Positions 1-7,345 of a stretch of DNA of 64,000 nucleotides are shown here, piece after piece. A program made the translations under genes and the position numbers. Source of the DNA: Stagnimonas sp. (GTDB taxonomy: Bacteria > Pseudomonadota > Gammaproteobacteria > Nevskiales > Nevskiaceae); assembly GCA_030652575.1 (NCBI GenBank), contig JAUSQI010000153.1, positions 1-64,000 of the forward strand, read 5' to 3'. Position 1 is the first letter of the stretch. Every line of letters begins with the position of its first letter. The notes under the pieces were generated by a model, which did no database searches, was not told where the DNA came from, and saw nothing but the letters and a program-made list of their open reading frames with translations.

Positions 1-351
1 ACCCGCGTCGGCCGCTTCATCCGCAAGACCTCGCTCGACGAGCTGCCGCAGTTCTTCAACGTGCTCAAGGGCGAGATGAGCGTGGTCGGCCCGCGCCCGC
101 ACACCGTCGCTCACAACGAGCACTACCGCAAGGAAGTGCGCCGCTACATGCTGCGCCACAAGGTCAAACCGGGCGTCACCGGCTGGGCGCAGGTCAACGG
201 CCTGCGCGGCGAGACGGCGAACATCGAGCGCATGGAAGAACGCATCCGCTTCGACCTCGAATACATCCGCATGTGGTCGCCCTGGGTCGATCTGAAGATC
301 ATCTTCCTCACGGTGTGGACGATCGCCCGTGGCGACGAAAATGCGTATTGA
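1..351 (+). CDS. Exopolysaccharide sugar transferase, C-terminal part (5' cut by window edge)
   Basis: This is the carboxy-terminal ~116 residues of a bacterial sugar transferase of the WcaJ/EpsB type, which moves a sugar phosphate from a nucleotide sugar to undecaprenyl phosphate to start exopolysaccharide synthesis at the inner membrane. Visible family motifs are RKTSLDELPQFFNVLKGEMS, SVVGPRPH, KPGVTGWAQVNG and the closing DLEYIRMWSPWVDLKIIF membrane-associated segment. The frame is open from base 1, so the start and the transmembrane part lie outside the window. The stop overlaps the ATG of the next gene (341), which suggests translational coupling with the EpsL-like barrel. The exact sugar cannot be told from this part. 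Confidence 0.93.
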   Translation, partial: TRVGRFIRKTSLDELPQFFNVLKGEMSVVGPRPHTVAHNEHYRKEVRRYMLRHKVKPGVTGWAQVNGLRGETANIERMEERIRFDLEYIRMWSPWVDLKIIFLTVWTIARGDENAY

Positions 352-1552
352 GAGGCTCAGTGCGGCGTTGGCGCTGAGCCTTGCCGCGACCTCGGTGGGT
401 GCGCTCAACCTGCAATTCAAGCCCTCGGTGCATGCCGAGGTGCAGCGCGACGACAATGTCTTCCGCGCACCCGACGATCCCGCGCCGGGCACCGCCCCGC
501 ACGTCGGCGACACCATCAAGACCTTTGGCGCCGGTGCCCGGCTGGCGCTGCGCGAAAGCCTGCAGGAGCTGGAGGTGCGCGGCGAGTTCGACCGCATTGA
601 CTACGCCAGCCTCGACACGCTCGACTACAACCGCTACCTCGTCGCCGCCGAAGCGCGCCTTGCCTATGCCTCGCTGCTGCGCCTGAGGCTGGATGCCGGT
701 CGCGAACGGCGGCAGGAGAACTTCATCTACCGCGACGACACCGGCAACGGCTTCATCACCGTCGACCAGGCCACGGCGGAGTTGCGGCTGGCGGTGACGC
801 CGCGCTGGAGCGGCATCGCCAAGGCCGAGCACTACCAGACCGAAGCCTCGCGCGTCGCCTCGCAGGACTACGACCTCACCGAAGACGCGGGCGAACTGGG
901 CGTGGAGTACCGTCGCAACGGCTATTCGTCGCTCGGCCTTGCCCTGCGCATGGCCGAGGGCAAGTATCCACGCCGCGTCGTCACCCCCGGCGATGGCCGC
1001 GAAAAGGACTACGACCAGCAGAGCCTGCTGGCACGGGTCGGCTACACGCCCAGCGGTCTTTCAGATTTGAATGCGCAGCTGGGCTACACCCAGCGTCGCC
1101 ACGACGATGCCGGGGTGCCGGATTTCAGCGGCTTCACCGGCCGGGCCAGCTACACGCGCCGCTTCTCCGGCGTCAGTCAGGTGCAGCTGGAGGCCTATCG
1201 CGACCTGTATTACGTCGAAGACGTCAGCGCCAACTACGTCGAGAACCTGGGCTTCAAGGCCACCTACGACTATCGCTGGTCGGCCAAGCTCGCCTTTGCG
1301 GTGGCGGCCGAGCGCTACGAGTCCAGCTTTGAGAGCTCACCGGGTTTCACGGTGGCGGGTGAGCCGCGCAAAGACGATGTTTTCAACGTCCGCCTCGGTC
1401 TCGACTACCAGCCGTTCTACCGCTTCAGCATCCTGCCGGAATACCGCTACGAGCGTCGCGGCTCCAATGTGGCGAACAGCCGCTACGACTTCAGCGTGAT
1501 CGGTGTCGATCTCGCCTACGAATACGGCGTGCGCAGCACACGCCGTCAATAA
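341..1552 (+). CDS. EpsL-like exopolysaccharide outer-membrane beta-barrel protein
   Basis: A 403-residue exported protein with a short signal peptide (MRIERLSAALALSLAATSVGA) followed by alternating, aromatic-rich strands typical of an outer-membrane barrel. The DDNVFR segment near the mature amino terminus and the closing YDFSVIGVDLAYEYG strand fit the EpsL/BBP2 group found in PEP-CTERM/XrtB-type exopolysaccharide operons. Function by family: an export or assembly pore for the polysaccharide started by the upstream sugar transferase. I chose the ATG at 341 because it gives a clean signal peptide; a GTG at 329 is also in frame. The start overlaps the upstream stop by 11 bases. Confidence 0.8.
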   Translation: MRIERLSAALALSLAATSVGALNLQFKPSVHAEVQRDDNVFRAPDDPAPGTAPHVGDTIKTFGAGARLALRESLQELEVRGEFDRIDYASLDTLDYNRYLVAAEARLAYASLLRLRLDAGRERRQENFIYRDDTGNGFITVDQATAELRLAVTPRWSGIAKAEHYQTEASRVASQDYDLTEDAGELGVEYRRNGYSSLGLALRMAEGKYPRRVVTPGDGREKDYDQQSLLARVGYTPSGLSDLNAQLGYTQRRHDDAGVPDFSGFTGRASYTRRFSGVSQVQLEAYRDLYYVEDVSANYVENLGFKATYDYRWSAKLAFAVAAERYESSFESSPGFTVAGEPRKDDVFNVRLGLDYQPFYRFSILPEYRYERRGSNVANSRYDFSVIGVDLAYEYGVRSTRRQ

Positions 1553-1589
1553 CTTCCCACCGGCGTGCACCCACGTCGCGAAAAAAACA

Positions 1590-2297
1590 ATGAAACTCAT
1601 CAAGGCCTACAACAACGCCGATTTCCTCAACGGTGACGACGCCCGCAGCGTGCGCATCCTCTGCGAATATCTGGAGCCGCTGTCGCGCCTGAAAAGCGAG
1701 GGCGTGAGCCGCGCCATCGTTGCCTTCGGCTCGGCCCGCGTGCGGCGACTGACCGAGGGTGCGACCGGGGTGGATTACTTCCACGACGCCGCCGAACTGG
1801 GCGAACGGCTGGCGCGCTGGACCACCGAAACCCATGCGGCGGGTGAGCGCTATCACCTGGTCACGGGTGGCGGCCCCGGCATCATGGAGGCACTGCACGA
1901 AGGCAGTGCCAGGGTTGATCGCGCGCTCAATGTCGGCATCGGCATCTCGCTGCCGTTCGAGCAGCATGGCAATCCCTACCTCGATGCCGGTCACGGTTTC
2001 GAGTTCCACTACTTCTTCATGCGCAAGTTCTGGTTCATGAACCTGGCGAAAGCCGTGGTGGTGTTTCCGGGTGGTTTCGGCACGCTCGACGAGTTGTTCG
2101 AGGTGCTGACGCTGACGCAGGTCGGCAAGGCCGAACGCATGCCGGTGGTGCTCTATGGCAGCGAGTTCTGGAAGGAGATATTGAACATCCCGGCGCTGAC
2201 CCGCCGCGGGCTGATTGCCGCCGACGATGAGAACATCTTCAGCTACGCCGACAGCGTCGAAGAAGCCTTCACGCTGCTGACCCGCACGCTGCCCTGA
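1590..2297 (+). CDS. LOG-family protein (TIGR00730-like, Rossmann fold)
   Basis: A 235-residue LOG (Lonely Guy) type protein. Members are cytoplasmic nucleotide 5'-monophosphate phosphoribohydrolases and were long misnamed lysine decarboxylases. Key motifs are present: FGSARV at the first nucleotide-binding loop, TGGGPGIMEALHEGS, the MRKFWFMNLAKAVVVFPGGF stretch and the signature PGGFGTLDELFE (PGGxGTxxE). Length is in the long-LOG range. The ATG at 1590 starts the conserved part; the frame opens further upstream but reads through the intergenic region. It sits 37 nt after the EpsL-like gene and may be read through from the exopolysaccharide operon, though its role there is unknown. Confidence 0.88.
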   Translation: MKLIKAYNNADFLNGDDARSVRILCEYLEPLSRLKSEGVSRAIVAFGSARVRRLTEGATGVDYFHDAAELGERLARWTTETHAAGERYHLVTGGGPGIMEALHEGSARVDRALNVGIGISLPFEQHGNPYLDAGHGFEFHYFFMRKFWFMNLAKAVVVFPGGFGTLDELFEVLTLTQVGKAERMPVVLYGSEFWKEILNIPALTRRGLIAADDENIFSYADSVEEAFTLLTRTLP

Positions 2298-2298
2298 A

Positions 2299-2355
2299 TT
2301 GGGGTTCTCTCCCGAAGGCGGGAATTAGGTTTCTCTCCCGAAGGTGGGAGAGGGC
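2299..2355. repeat. Two tandem TCTCCC-gaaggy-GGGA palindromes (REP/terminator-like)
   Basis: Two near-identical small palindromes stand one after the other between the convergent LOG and 87-residue genes. The second forms a perfect 7-bp stem, CTCTCCC (2333-2339) with GGGAGAG (2346-2352), around GAAGGT. The first is shorter. Such elements are common dispersed palindromes in GC-rich proteobacteria. They may end transcription from both sides, but no clear T-run follows. Confidence 0.6.
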
Positions 2356-2371
2356 AGGGCAGCTTCGAGAG

Positions 2372-2635
2372 CTACTTGCTCTTGACGATGCGGGGCTTTT
2401 CTTCGCGGAAGAGATAAGCCTCAAGGTCTTCCTCGACCAGCTTGCGCAGGTCGCGGGCCTCGCGGTACTTCTCCACATCGCGCCAGTCGCGGCGTTCTTC
2501 GCCTTCGGCAGTTTCGATGTCGGGCACGTCTTCGGTAAAGCCCGAGTCGTCGCCGGCGTAGTCATCGTAGGTTTTGGCCGCAGCTTCGGCTTGCGCCTTG
2601 GCTTCTTTGGCTTTCTTGCTGGGACGTCCTGCCAT
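2372..2635 (-). CDS. Small charged hypothetical protein (87 residues)
   Basis: I do not recognise a firm family. The protein begins MAGRPSKKAKEAKAQAEAAA, has an acidic middle (DDYAGDDSGFTEDVPDIE) and ends in a charged helical segment (REARDLRKLVEEDLEAYL). There is no signal peptide or membrane segment. The carboxy-terminal helix loosely resembles the PA3496-type small proteins, but this is a weak match by eye. The ATG at 2635 is the only reasonable start. It faces the LOG gene across the palindromes and is separated from the next minus-strand gene by 85 nt. Confidence 0.6.
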   Translation of the reverse strand: MAGRPSKKAKEAKAQAEAAAKTYDDYAGDDSGFTEDVPDIETAEGEERRDWRDVEKYREARDLRKLVEEDLEAYLFREEKPRIVKSK

Positions 2636-2720
2636 TTCTCTTCACTGGTTCTAAAAGCGGGCGCGTTTTAACAGGCTTAGGCGCATAAGGGAAGTGCCGT
2701 GACTCAAAGCCGCCGCCGCC

Positions 2721-3326
2721 TCAGCACCGCACCAGCGGCGGCAGCTGCCCCAAACGCCGCGCCCGCCGCCAGTCTGCGGCGTTGTCGAAGTCGTCCCGCG
2801 CGGGCGCCAGCCGCTGCAAAGTGCCCCTCGGCCGCAGGCGGCGAGCCGTTTGCGCGCACTCTGCGCCGCTGCTCCAGCGCACGCCTGCGAGTGGCGGCAG
2901 CGGCTTGCGGCAGCCGATCAGCACATAGCCGCCATCGGGGGCCGGCAGCAGCACGTAGTCGCTGCTGGCGAGTGCTGCTGCTGCCTGCTGCAAATCCGCC
3001 ACCTGCAAGCCAAAGGCATCCGAGCCGATCAACAGGCCGGGTTCCTGCCGCAGCGCACTGCGCATCCTGACGCCGAGATCGCCACGCGCCTGCCGCGCCA
3101 GCCGCACGCCGAAGCGCTGGCGGCATTGCATGAAAAACCCATGTGCCGTATCCGGTGCGCCCCAGAGCGTGACGTTTTCAGCGCCCGCCGCTGCGCAGGC
3201 AGTGCTCAGTGCCCGCTCCACCAGCCGCCGCTGCACCCACGCCGCACCGCGCGCGCCGAGGCGCGGCACCAGCCGGGTTTTGCACCGACCGGGAATGGGC
3301 GCGCGGGCAAAGATGTGGACACGCAT
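2721..3326 (-). CDS. DUF2064 / TIGR04282-type glycosyltransferase-like protein
   Basis: A 201-residue nucleotidyl/glycosyl-transferase-A-like protein of the DUF2064 group (TIGR04282, arsenosugar-associated glycosyltransferase-like). Visible signatures are the start [19 protein letters not shown], the GSDAFGL segment (usually GSDxPxL, so Pro is replaced here) and [17 protein letters not shown], the characteristic DGGYxLIG motif. It is cytoplasmic by appearance. The substrate is unknown for most members, and nothing nearby fixes it. The gene stands alone, transcribed away from the tRNA. It is unusually rich in Arg and Ala and has a noisy carboxy end after about residue 165. Confidence 0.8.
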   Translation of the reverse strand: MRVHIFARAPIPGRCKTRLVPRLGARGAAWVQRRLVERALSTACAAAGAENVTLWGAPDTAHGFFMQCRQRFGVRLARQARGDLGVRMRSALRQEPGLLIGSDAFGLQVADLQQAAAALASSDYVLLPAPDGGYVLIGCRKPLPPLAGVRWSSGAECAQTARRLRPRGTLQRLAPARDDFDNAADWRRARRLGQLPPLVRC

Positions 3327-3417
3327 GGGGCTTGGGTGAGTGATCTTGCGAAGCCCATTCTGCCTCGGGATTGGCTGGCGTTTCGCATATGTGCCGCGTA
3401 GACTTCGGCCTCTTCAC

Positions 3418-3493
3418 GGGGTGGTAGCTCAGCTGGGAGAGCGCTGCGTTCGCAATGCAGAGGTCGGGAGTTCGATCCTCCTCCACTCCACCA
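3418..3493 (+). tRNA. tRNA-Ala (anticodon CGC)
   Basis: A complete 76-nt cloverleaf. The acceptor stem GGGGTGG pairs with CCACTCC and includes the G3:U70 wobble that identifies tRNA-Ala. The D-arm is GCTCAGCTGGGAGAGC, the anticodon stem is CTGCG/TGCAG with loop TTCGCAA giving anticodon CGC (reads GCG), and the T-arm is GGGAG-TTCGATC-CTCCT. The CCA end is encoded (3491-3493). A terminator follows 42 nt later, so it is a single-gene transcript. An Rhs remnant begins right after the terminator. Confidence 0.97.
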
Positions 3494-3534
3494 GACAGTC
3501 ATTCTCCACGATAGACATCGTGTAGAAGTATGTG

Positions 3535-3565
3535 AAAGGCCCACACGACGTGGGCCTTTCCGTTT
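3535..3565 (+). terminator. Rho-independent terminator after tRNA-Ala
   Basis: A perfect 10-bp stem AAAGGCCCAC (3535-3544) / GTGGGCCTTT (3550-3559) with a 5-nt loop and a short T-containing tail. It ends the tRNA transcript. Confidence 0.85.
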
Positions 3566-3569
3566 CCGA

Positions 3570-4634
3570 ATGGTCGGCAGAGACGGAAATTGGCTGATTT
3601 GCCCTCTATTTTGGGCCGGGCGTCTCCAAAGTTCATCAAACAGTTCATACGCGACGAACGTCTACACATCGAATGGACAGATCAATTTCACGCGCGATGC
3701 CAAAAACAACCTCACTGACTTCAGCTATGACGGCTTTGATCGGCTCAACAAAACGCTATTTGCTGACGGCAGCTATGAAGAGTATTTCTTCGATGCGAAC
3801 AGCAACGTCACCGCAAAGCGCAACCGCAGCGGCCAAACCATCGGCTTCGCATTCGACGCGCTCAATCGCGAAACCGCCCGCACCGTGCCTGCAACAGCGG
3901 ATGGGTTCGCGCGCACGCTGACGACAAGCTACGACCTGGCCTCGCGCAAATGGGACATCACCGCGGATGGTCAGTCCCTACGCAATCGCTACGACACAGC
4001 AGGCCGCCCTAACTTTGTCGGCGATTCATTGCTCAATTCGCTGGGCAGCAGTGGCACGGCTGGCAACATCAGTTACACCTATGACGGTAGTAGCAATCGC
4101 AGCGGCTTTACGGTATTTGCCAATGACAGCACTTGGACGCCCAGCTACGTTTACGACGACGCAAGCCGCTTGCAGCAAGTGCACTCCGCAGGCACCAACC
4201 TCGCGCTCTATAGCCTCAATCCGCTGTCGCAGAGGAAGTCGACCACGCTGCTGGACGGCAGCAGCATCGCTTACGACTACTTCCCAAACAGCGATCTCAA
4301 AACGCTGACACACACTTGGAGTGGAAACAGCCTGACGCTTGGATACACCCGCAACGGTGCCCGCCAGATCACTGCTCTCTCACTGAGCGATGATACTTTT
4401 CTGCCCAACCCGCCGGAAACCGCTCGAACCTATTCCACCAACAACCTCAACCAGTACACCACGGTCGCCAGCAATGGCCAGGCACCCGGTAGCAATACCC
4501 TGAGCTATGACGGCAATGGCAATCTAACAGGCGACGGCGTCTGGACCTTTAAATACGACGAAGAAATGGGAGTGAACAATCACGGCGAGGAAGTTGTTGC
4601 CGAGCCAAGTACTACAAGCGGCTTAAAAATCTAA
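3570..4634 (+). pseudogene. Rhs/YD-repeat protein fragment, truncated at both ends
   Basis: The frame encodes about 315 residues of YD repeats (FSYDGFDRLNKT, FAFDALNRETAR, RYDTAGRPNFV, YVYDDASRLQQV, LSYDGNGNLTGDG, FKYDEE) as found in Rhs polymorphic toxins. No signal, PAAR or upstream Rhs segment precedes it, and the first ~18 residues are not Rhs-like. After FKYDEE the reading breaks off before the RHS core that should follow. The tail in this frame (EMGVNNHGEEV...) is not Rhs-like, and a shifted frame over the same bases stays open to 4667. It is lower in GC than its neighbours. I read it as a decayed insertion next to the tRNA, not a working toxin gene. Confidence 0.8.
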
Positions 4635-4670
4635 AAGGGATTCATCAATTGCAATGAACACAAGTCACAC

Positions 4671-4692
4671 AAAGCCATTGGTTGGCTTTTTG
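4671..4692 (+). terminator. Rho-independent terminator after the Rhs remnant
   Basis: AAAGCCA (4671-4677) pairs with TGGCTTT (4683-4689) around a 5-nt loop and runs into TTTTTG. The stretch 4693-4770 that follows holds no gene I can support. Confidence 0.7.
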
Positions 4693-4770
4693 TTATGATT
4701 TCCGCCGTTATTCTTCAGCTGGATTTGAATGGAGTCCGCAATCGCGACTCGCCCCCAGCACCCGTTTCCA

Positions 4771-4945
4771 AAGGCCCACTTAGTCCAGTGGGCTTTTTTC
4801 GTTGACCACTGGACGGAAAATGATCCTCCGCCAGTGGGTTTTTTTCGTTATCCACTGGATGGAAAATGATCCTCCGCCAGTGGGCTTTTTTCGTTATCCA
4901 CTGGATGGAAAATAATCCTCCAGCGGGCTTTTTGTTGTCACCGGA
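4771..4945 (+). repeat. Tandem array of terminator-like hairpins (46-nt unit)
   Basis: The 315-nt gap before astC is mostly this array. A first hairpin is GCCCACT (4774-4780) / AGTGGGC (4787-4793) followed by TTTTTT. Then come two full 46-nt units (4806-4851 and 4852-4897) differing at only a few positions, and a partial third from 4898. Each unit contains CCACTGGAYGG ... CCGCCAGTGGG and then a run of T. Each can fold as a stem of CCACTGG with CCAGTGG, so the array looks like serially duplicated Rho-independent terminators. It lies just upstream of the astC start and may insulate or attenuate it. Confidence 0.75.
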
Positions 4946-4954
4946 GAGCAAGCC

Positions 4955-6169
4955 ATGACTGTCAGCCGCCAGACCTTCAACGAAGTGATGGTCCCCAACT
5001 ACCAGCCCGCCGAGATCATTCCGGTGCGCGGTGAGGCCTCACGCATCTGGGACCAGCAGGGCAAGGAGTACATCGACCTCGCTGGCGGCATCGCGGTGAC
5101 GGTGCTCGGGCACGCCAACCCGATCATGGTCAACGCACTCACGGCGCAGGCGCAGAAGCTCTGGCACCTGTCGAACGTGATGACCAACGAGCCGGCGCTC
5201 AAGCTCGCCCAGGCCATCACTGACGCGACCTTCGCCGAGCGCGTGTTCTTCTGCAATTCCGGTGCGGAGGCCAACGAGGCTGCGTTCAAACTCGCGCGCC
5301 GCCACGGCAACACCATCGCGCCGCACAAGAACAAGATCATCTCGTTCTTCAACGCCTTCCACGGCCGCACGCTGTTCACGGTGAGCGTCGGCGGGCAGGC
5401 CAAGTACACGCAAGGCTTCGAGCCCATCCCCGGTGGCATCCGCCACCTGCCGTTCAACGACCTGGCCGCGCTCGAAGCGGCGATGAGCGACGAGGTCTGC
5501 GCCATCGTGCTCGAACCGGTGCAGGGCGAGGGCGGCATATTGCCCGCGAGCAAGGCCTTCATCGAAGGCGCTCGCATGCTGGCGACGAAATACAACGCCC
5601 TGCTGATCTTCGACGAAGTGCAGTCCGGCAACGGCCGCAGCGGGCATCTCTATGCCTACCAGCACTACAGCGTCGAGCCGGATGTGCTCACCACCGCCAA
5701 GGGTCTGGGCGGCGGCATTCCCATCGGCGCGATGCTGACCACCGCCAAGCACGCCGAGACGCTCGCGTTCGGCACCCACGGCAGCACCTACGGCGGCAAC
5801 CCGCTGGCCTGCGCGGTGGCGCATGCGGTGTTCGAGACGATCAACACGCCCGAGATGATGGCCAACGTGAAAGCCCGCGCCGTGCAGCTGCGCGAGGGCC
5901 TGCTCGACATCGGCGAACGCTACGGCGTGTTCGAGGGCGTGCGCGGTCTGGGCCTGTTGATCGGCGCGCCGATGAGCGCGGCGTGGAAAGGCAAGGCCAA
6001 GGAGATCGTCAATGCGGGTCTGAAGCACGGTGTCTGGACGCTGGTCGCCGGCCCCGACGTGCTGCGCATGGCACCGGCGCTCAACATCACCGAAGCTGAA
6101 GTGGCCGAGGGCTTGAAGCGGCTTGAGGCGGCTTGTGCTGAGGTGACGGCGGTGGCGAAGGTGGCCTGA
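4955..6169 (+). CDS. astC: Acetylornithine/succinylornithine-type aminotransferase (AstC/ArgD family)
   Basis: A 404-residue class III pyridoxal-phosphate aminotransferase. Motifs seen: [73 protein letters not shown], and the PLP-binding lysine in [13 protein letters not shown]. The length and these motifs match ArgD/AstC. These enzymes act on N-acetyl- or N-succinyl-ornithine; I favour succinylornithine transaminase because astB, astD and astA lie in the same window, but ArgD activity cannot be excluded. The start codon at 4955 follows a GGAG-type site (4941-4945). The upstream array of terminator hairpins is unusual for this gene. Confidence 0.85.
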   Translation: MTVSRQTFNEVMVPNYQPAEIIPVRGEASRIWDQQGKEYIDLAGGIAVTVLGHANPIMVNALTAQAQKLWHLSNVMTNEPALKLAQAITDATFAERVFFCNSGAEANEAAFKLARRHGNTIAPHKNKIISFFNAFHGRTLFTVSVGGQAKYTQGFEPIPGGIRHLPFNDLAALEAAMSDEVCAIVLEPVQGEGGILPASKAFIEGARMLATKYNALLIFDEVQSGNGRSGHLYAYQHYSVEPDVLTTAKGLGGGIPIGAMLTTAKHAETLAFGTHGSTYGGNPLACAVAHAVFETINTPEMMANVKARAVQLREGLLDIGERYGVFEGVRGLGLLIGAPMSAAWKGKAKEIVNAGLKHGVWTLVAGPDVLRMAPALNITEAEVAEGLKRLEAACAEVTAVAKVA

Positions 6170-6188
6170 ATCGCATTGGGCGTAAACA

Positions 6189-6452
6189 ATGAAGCTGTCC
6201 CATAAAGCAGCATTGCTCTTCGCGACCTTCCCACTTCCAGTAGTGGTTTTTGGCCTTGTCGGCTTTAACTTGCCATCAAGCTGGATACCGCTTTTTGTTG
6301 CTGGTGCTGCTGCATGGCTTTTGTTCTTCTTCGGCCTCACATATTCACTGTTGGTCTGCCCGCATTGTGGTAATTCAGCAATTAACACTTCAAGCGGCTT
6401 TCACACACCATTTGTTGGCAGCAAGTGTCGCTCCTGTGAAAAGCCTTATTAA
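6189..6452 (+). CDS. Small membrane protein with a zinc-ribbon-like tail (87 residues)
   Basis: I do not recognise a family. Two hydrophobic segments (about residues 8-26 and 33-55) form a probable membrane hairpin, followed by a tail with two CxxC knuckles, CPHCG and CRSC, about 20 residues apart, which could bind zinc. Base composition is clearly more AT-rich than the flanking genes, with codons that are rare in the neighbours, suggesting recent acquisition. It begins 19 nt after the aminotransferase. No dedicated terminator follows except the small palindromic repeat at 6463. Confidence 0.55.
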   Translation: MKLSHKAALLFATFPLPVVVFGLVGFNLPSSWIPLFVAGAAAWLLFFFGLTYSLLVCPHCGNSAINTSSGFHTPFVGSKCRSCEKPY

Positions 6453-6462
6453 CTTAGCCCGC

Positions 6463-6494
6463 GTAGGTCGGGTTAGCGCAGCACAACTCGACTT
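6463..6494. repeat. Imperfect palindrome of the GTCGGGTTAGCG type
   Basis: AGGTCGGGTT (6465-6474) pairs imperfectly with AACTCGACTT (6485-6494) around AGCGCAGCAC. This resembles a dispersed intergenic palindrome common in many proteobacterial genomes. The rest of the gap to 6562 shows nothing I can name. Confidence 0.5.
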
Positions 6495-6562
6495 CAGAGT
6501 TTCGCGTCCGGCTAGCTAAGGACGGTTGGCAGAACGCGCTGGCGCTATTCCGCCCTAGGGAG

Positions 6563-7345
6563 TTAACGCGGCAGCTCCACCAGCACCTTGCTGCCGCGCT
6601 GCTCCACCACGACGCCCACCGGCGTGATCTCCAGCACGCGCGGGCCTTCCATCAGCGTGTCGGTCTCGCGGTATTTCTTGCCGTTGACGAGCACGAAGCG
6701 CCGCAGCGGGTTTTCGTCGTAGACGTGCACGTCCACCACCAGCTTGGGGAACTCGCTGCGAAAAGCGGGCGGCATTTCCTTGAGCGGGCGCACGGCAGAG
6801 TTGTCCTGCGGCGGCGTGCTGGCGACGATGGCAGGTGCCGGTGTCGGCGTGGTCGGTGCGGGGGCCGCTTCGGCAACCACCGGGGGTGTCGGCGGCTCGT
6901 ACTGCGACGACTTGCTGGACGAGGGCTCGGGCGCGTCGCCATCCAGCTCGTCCATCGTCATGGCCTGCGCGGCGCCGGTGTCGGTGCTGCCCACGGGTTC
7001 TTCCGGCACATCGGCCACGGGCGCTTCCAGGCGCTCGGGGTCGATGCGTAAAGCGGGCGCCGGCGTGTTGTCTTGCGCAGCGGGTTGGTCAGTGGCGGGT
7101 GCTGCGGTGCTGGCCGCAACCGTCGCCGGCGTGGGTGCGGCAGAGGGCCAGAACCAATATGTCAATCCAGCCAGCGCAAACAGCACGGCGAACAGGATGG
7201 CAGCGACCAGCAGCACATCCTGCTGCGGGTCACGGCGGCGGGCGGCCGGCGGCGCGCGGCGCACCAGCATTTCGTCCAGCACCGGTGCCTGCCCGGCGTG
7301 GCGGTCCTGCTCGGCTTTTTTCAGTGCATCGAGAATGAGGCTCAT
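6563..7345 (-). CDS. gspB: General secretion pathway protein GspB
   Basis: A 260-residue inner-membrane protein with the typical start MSLILDALKKAEQDR, one membrane segment at about residues 45-66, a long Pro/Ala/Thr-rich periplasmic linker and a carboxy-terminal GspB domain (about residues 190-258; FPKLVVDVHVYDENPLRRFV and VVVEQRGSKVLVELPR). By family it works with ExeA/GspA to build or position the type II secretion secretin in the peptidoglycan. Its start overlaps the exeA stop by 4 nt, so the two are translationally coupled. The main gsp cluster is not in this window. Confidence 0.9.
   Translation of the reverse strand: MSLILDALKKAEQDRHAGQAPVLDEMLVRRAPPAARRRDPQQDVLLVAAILFAVLFALAGLTYWFWPSAAPTPATVAASTAAPATDQPAAQDNTPAPALRIDPERLEAPVADVPEEPVGSTDTGAAQAMTMDELDGDAPEPSSSKSSQYEPPTPPVVAEAAPAPTTPTPAPAIVASTPPQDNSAVRPLKEMPPAFRSEFPKLVVDVHVYDENPLRRFVLVNGKKYRETDTLMEGPRVLEITPVGVVVEQRGSKVLVELPR

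Noticed and set aside
3418-3493. tRNA-Ala as an integrase attachment site with a downstream direct repeat
   Set aside because: No copy of the tRNA 3' end was found up to astC, and no integrase gene is present.
4693-4770. A tRNA or small RNA gene between the Rhs remnant and the terminator array
   Set aside because: Some T-arm-like pieces are present (GGATTTGAATGG, GCCCCCAGCA), but no cloverleaf or other fold could be built by hand.
4806-4945. CRISPR array
   Set aside because: The units are contiguous 46-nt copies without variable spacers and each ends in a T-run, so they are tandem terminators. No cas genes are present; VapD is Cas2-like in fold only.
4715-4951. A 78-codon minus-strand frame with internal peptide repeats
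   Set aside because: It is only a translation of the tandem terminator units; the repeats are explained at DNA level.
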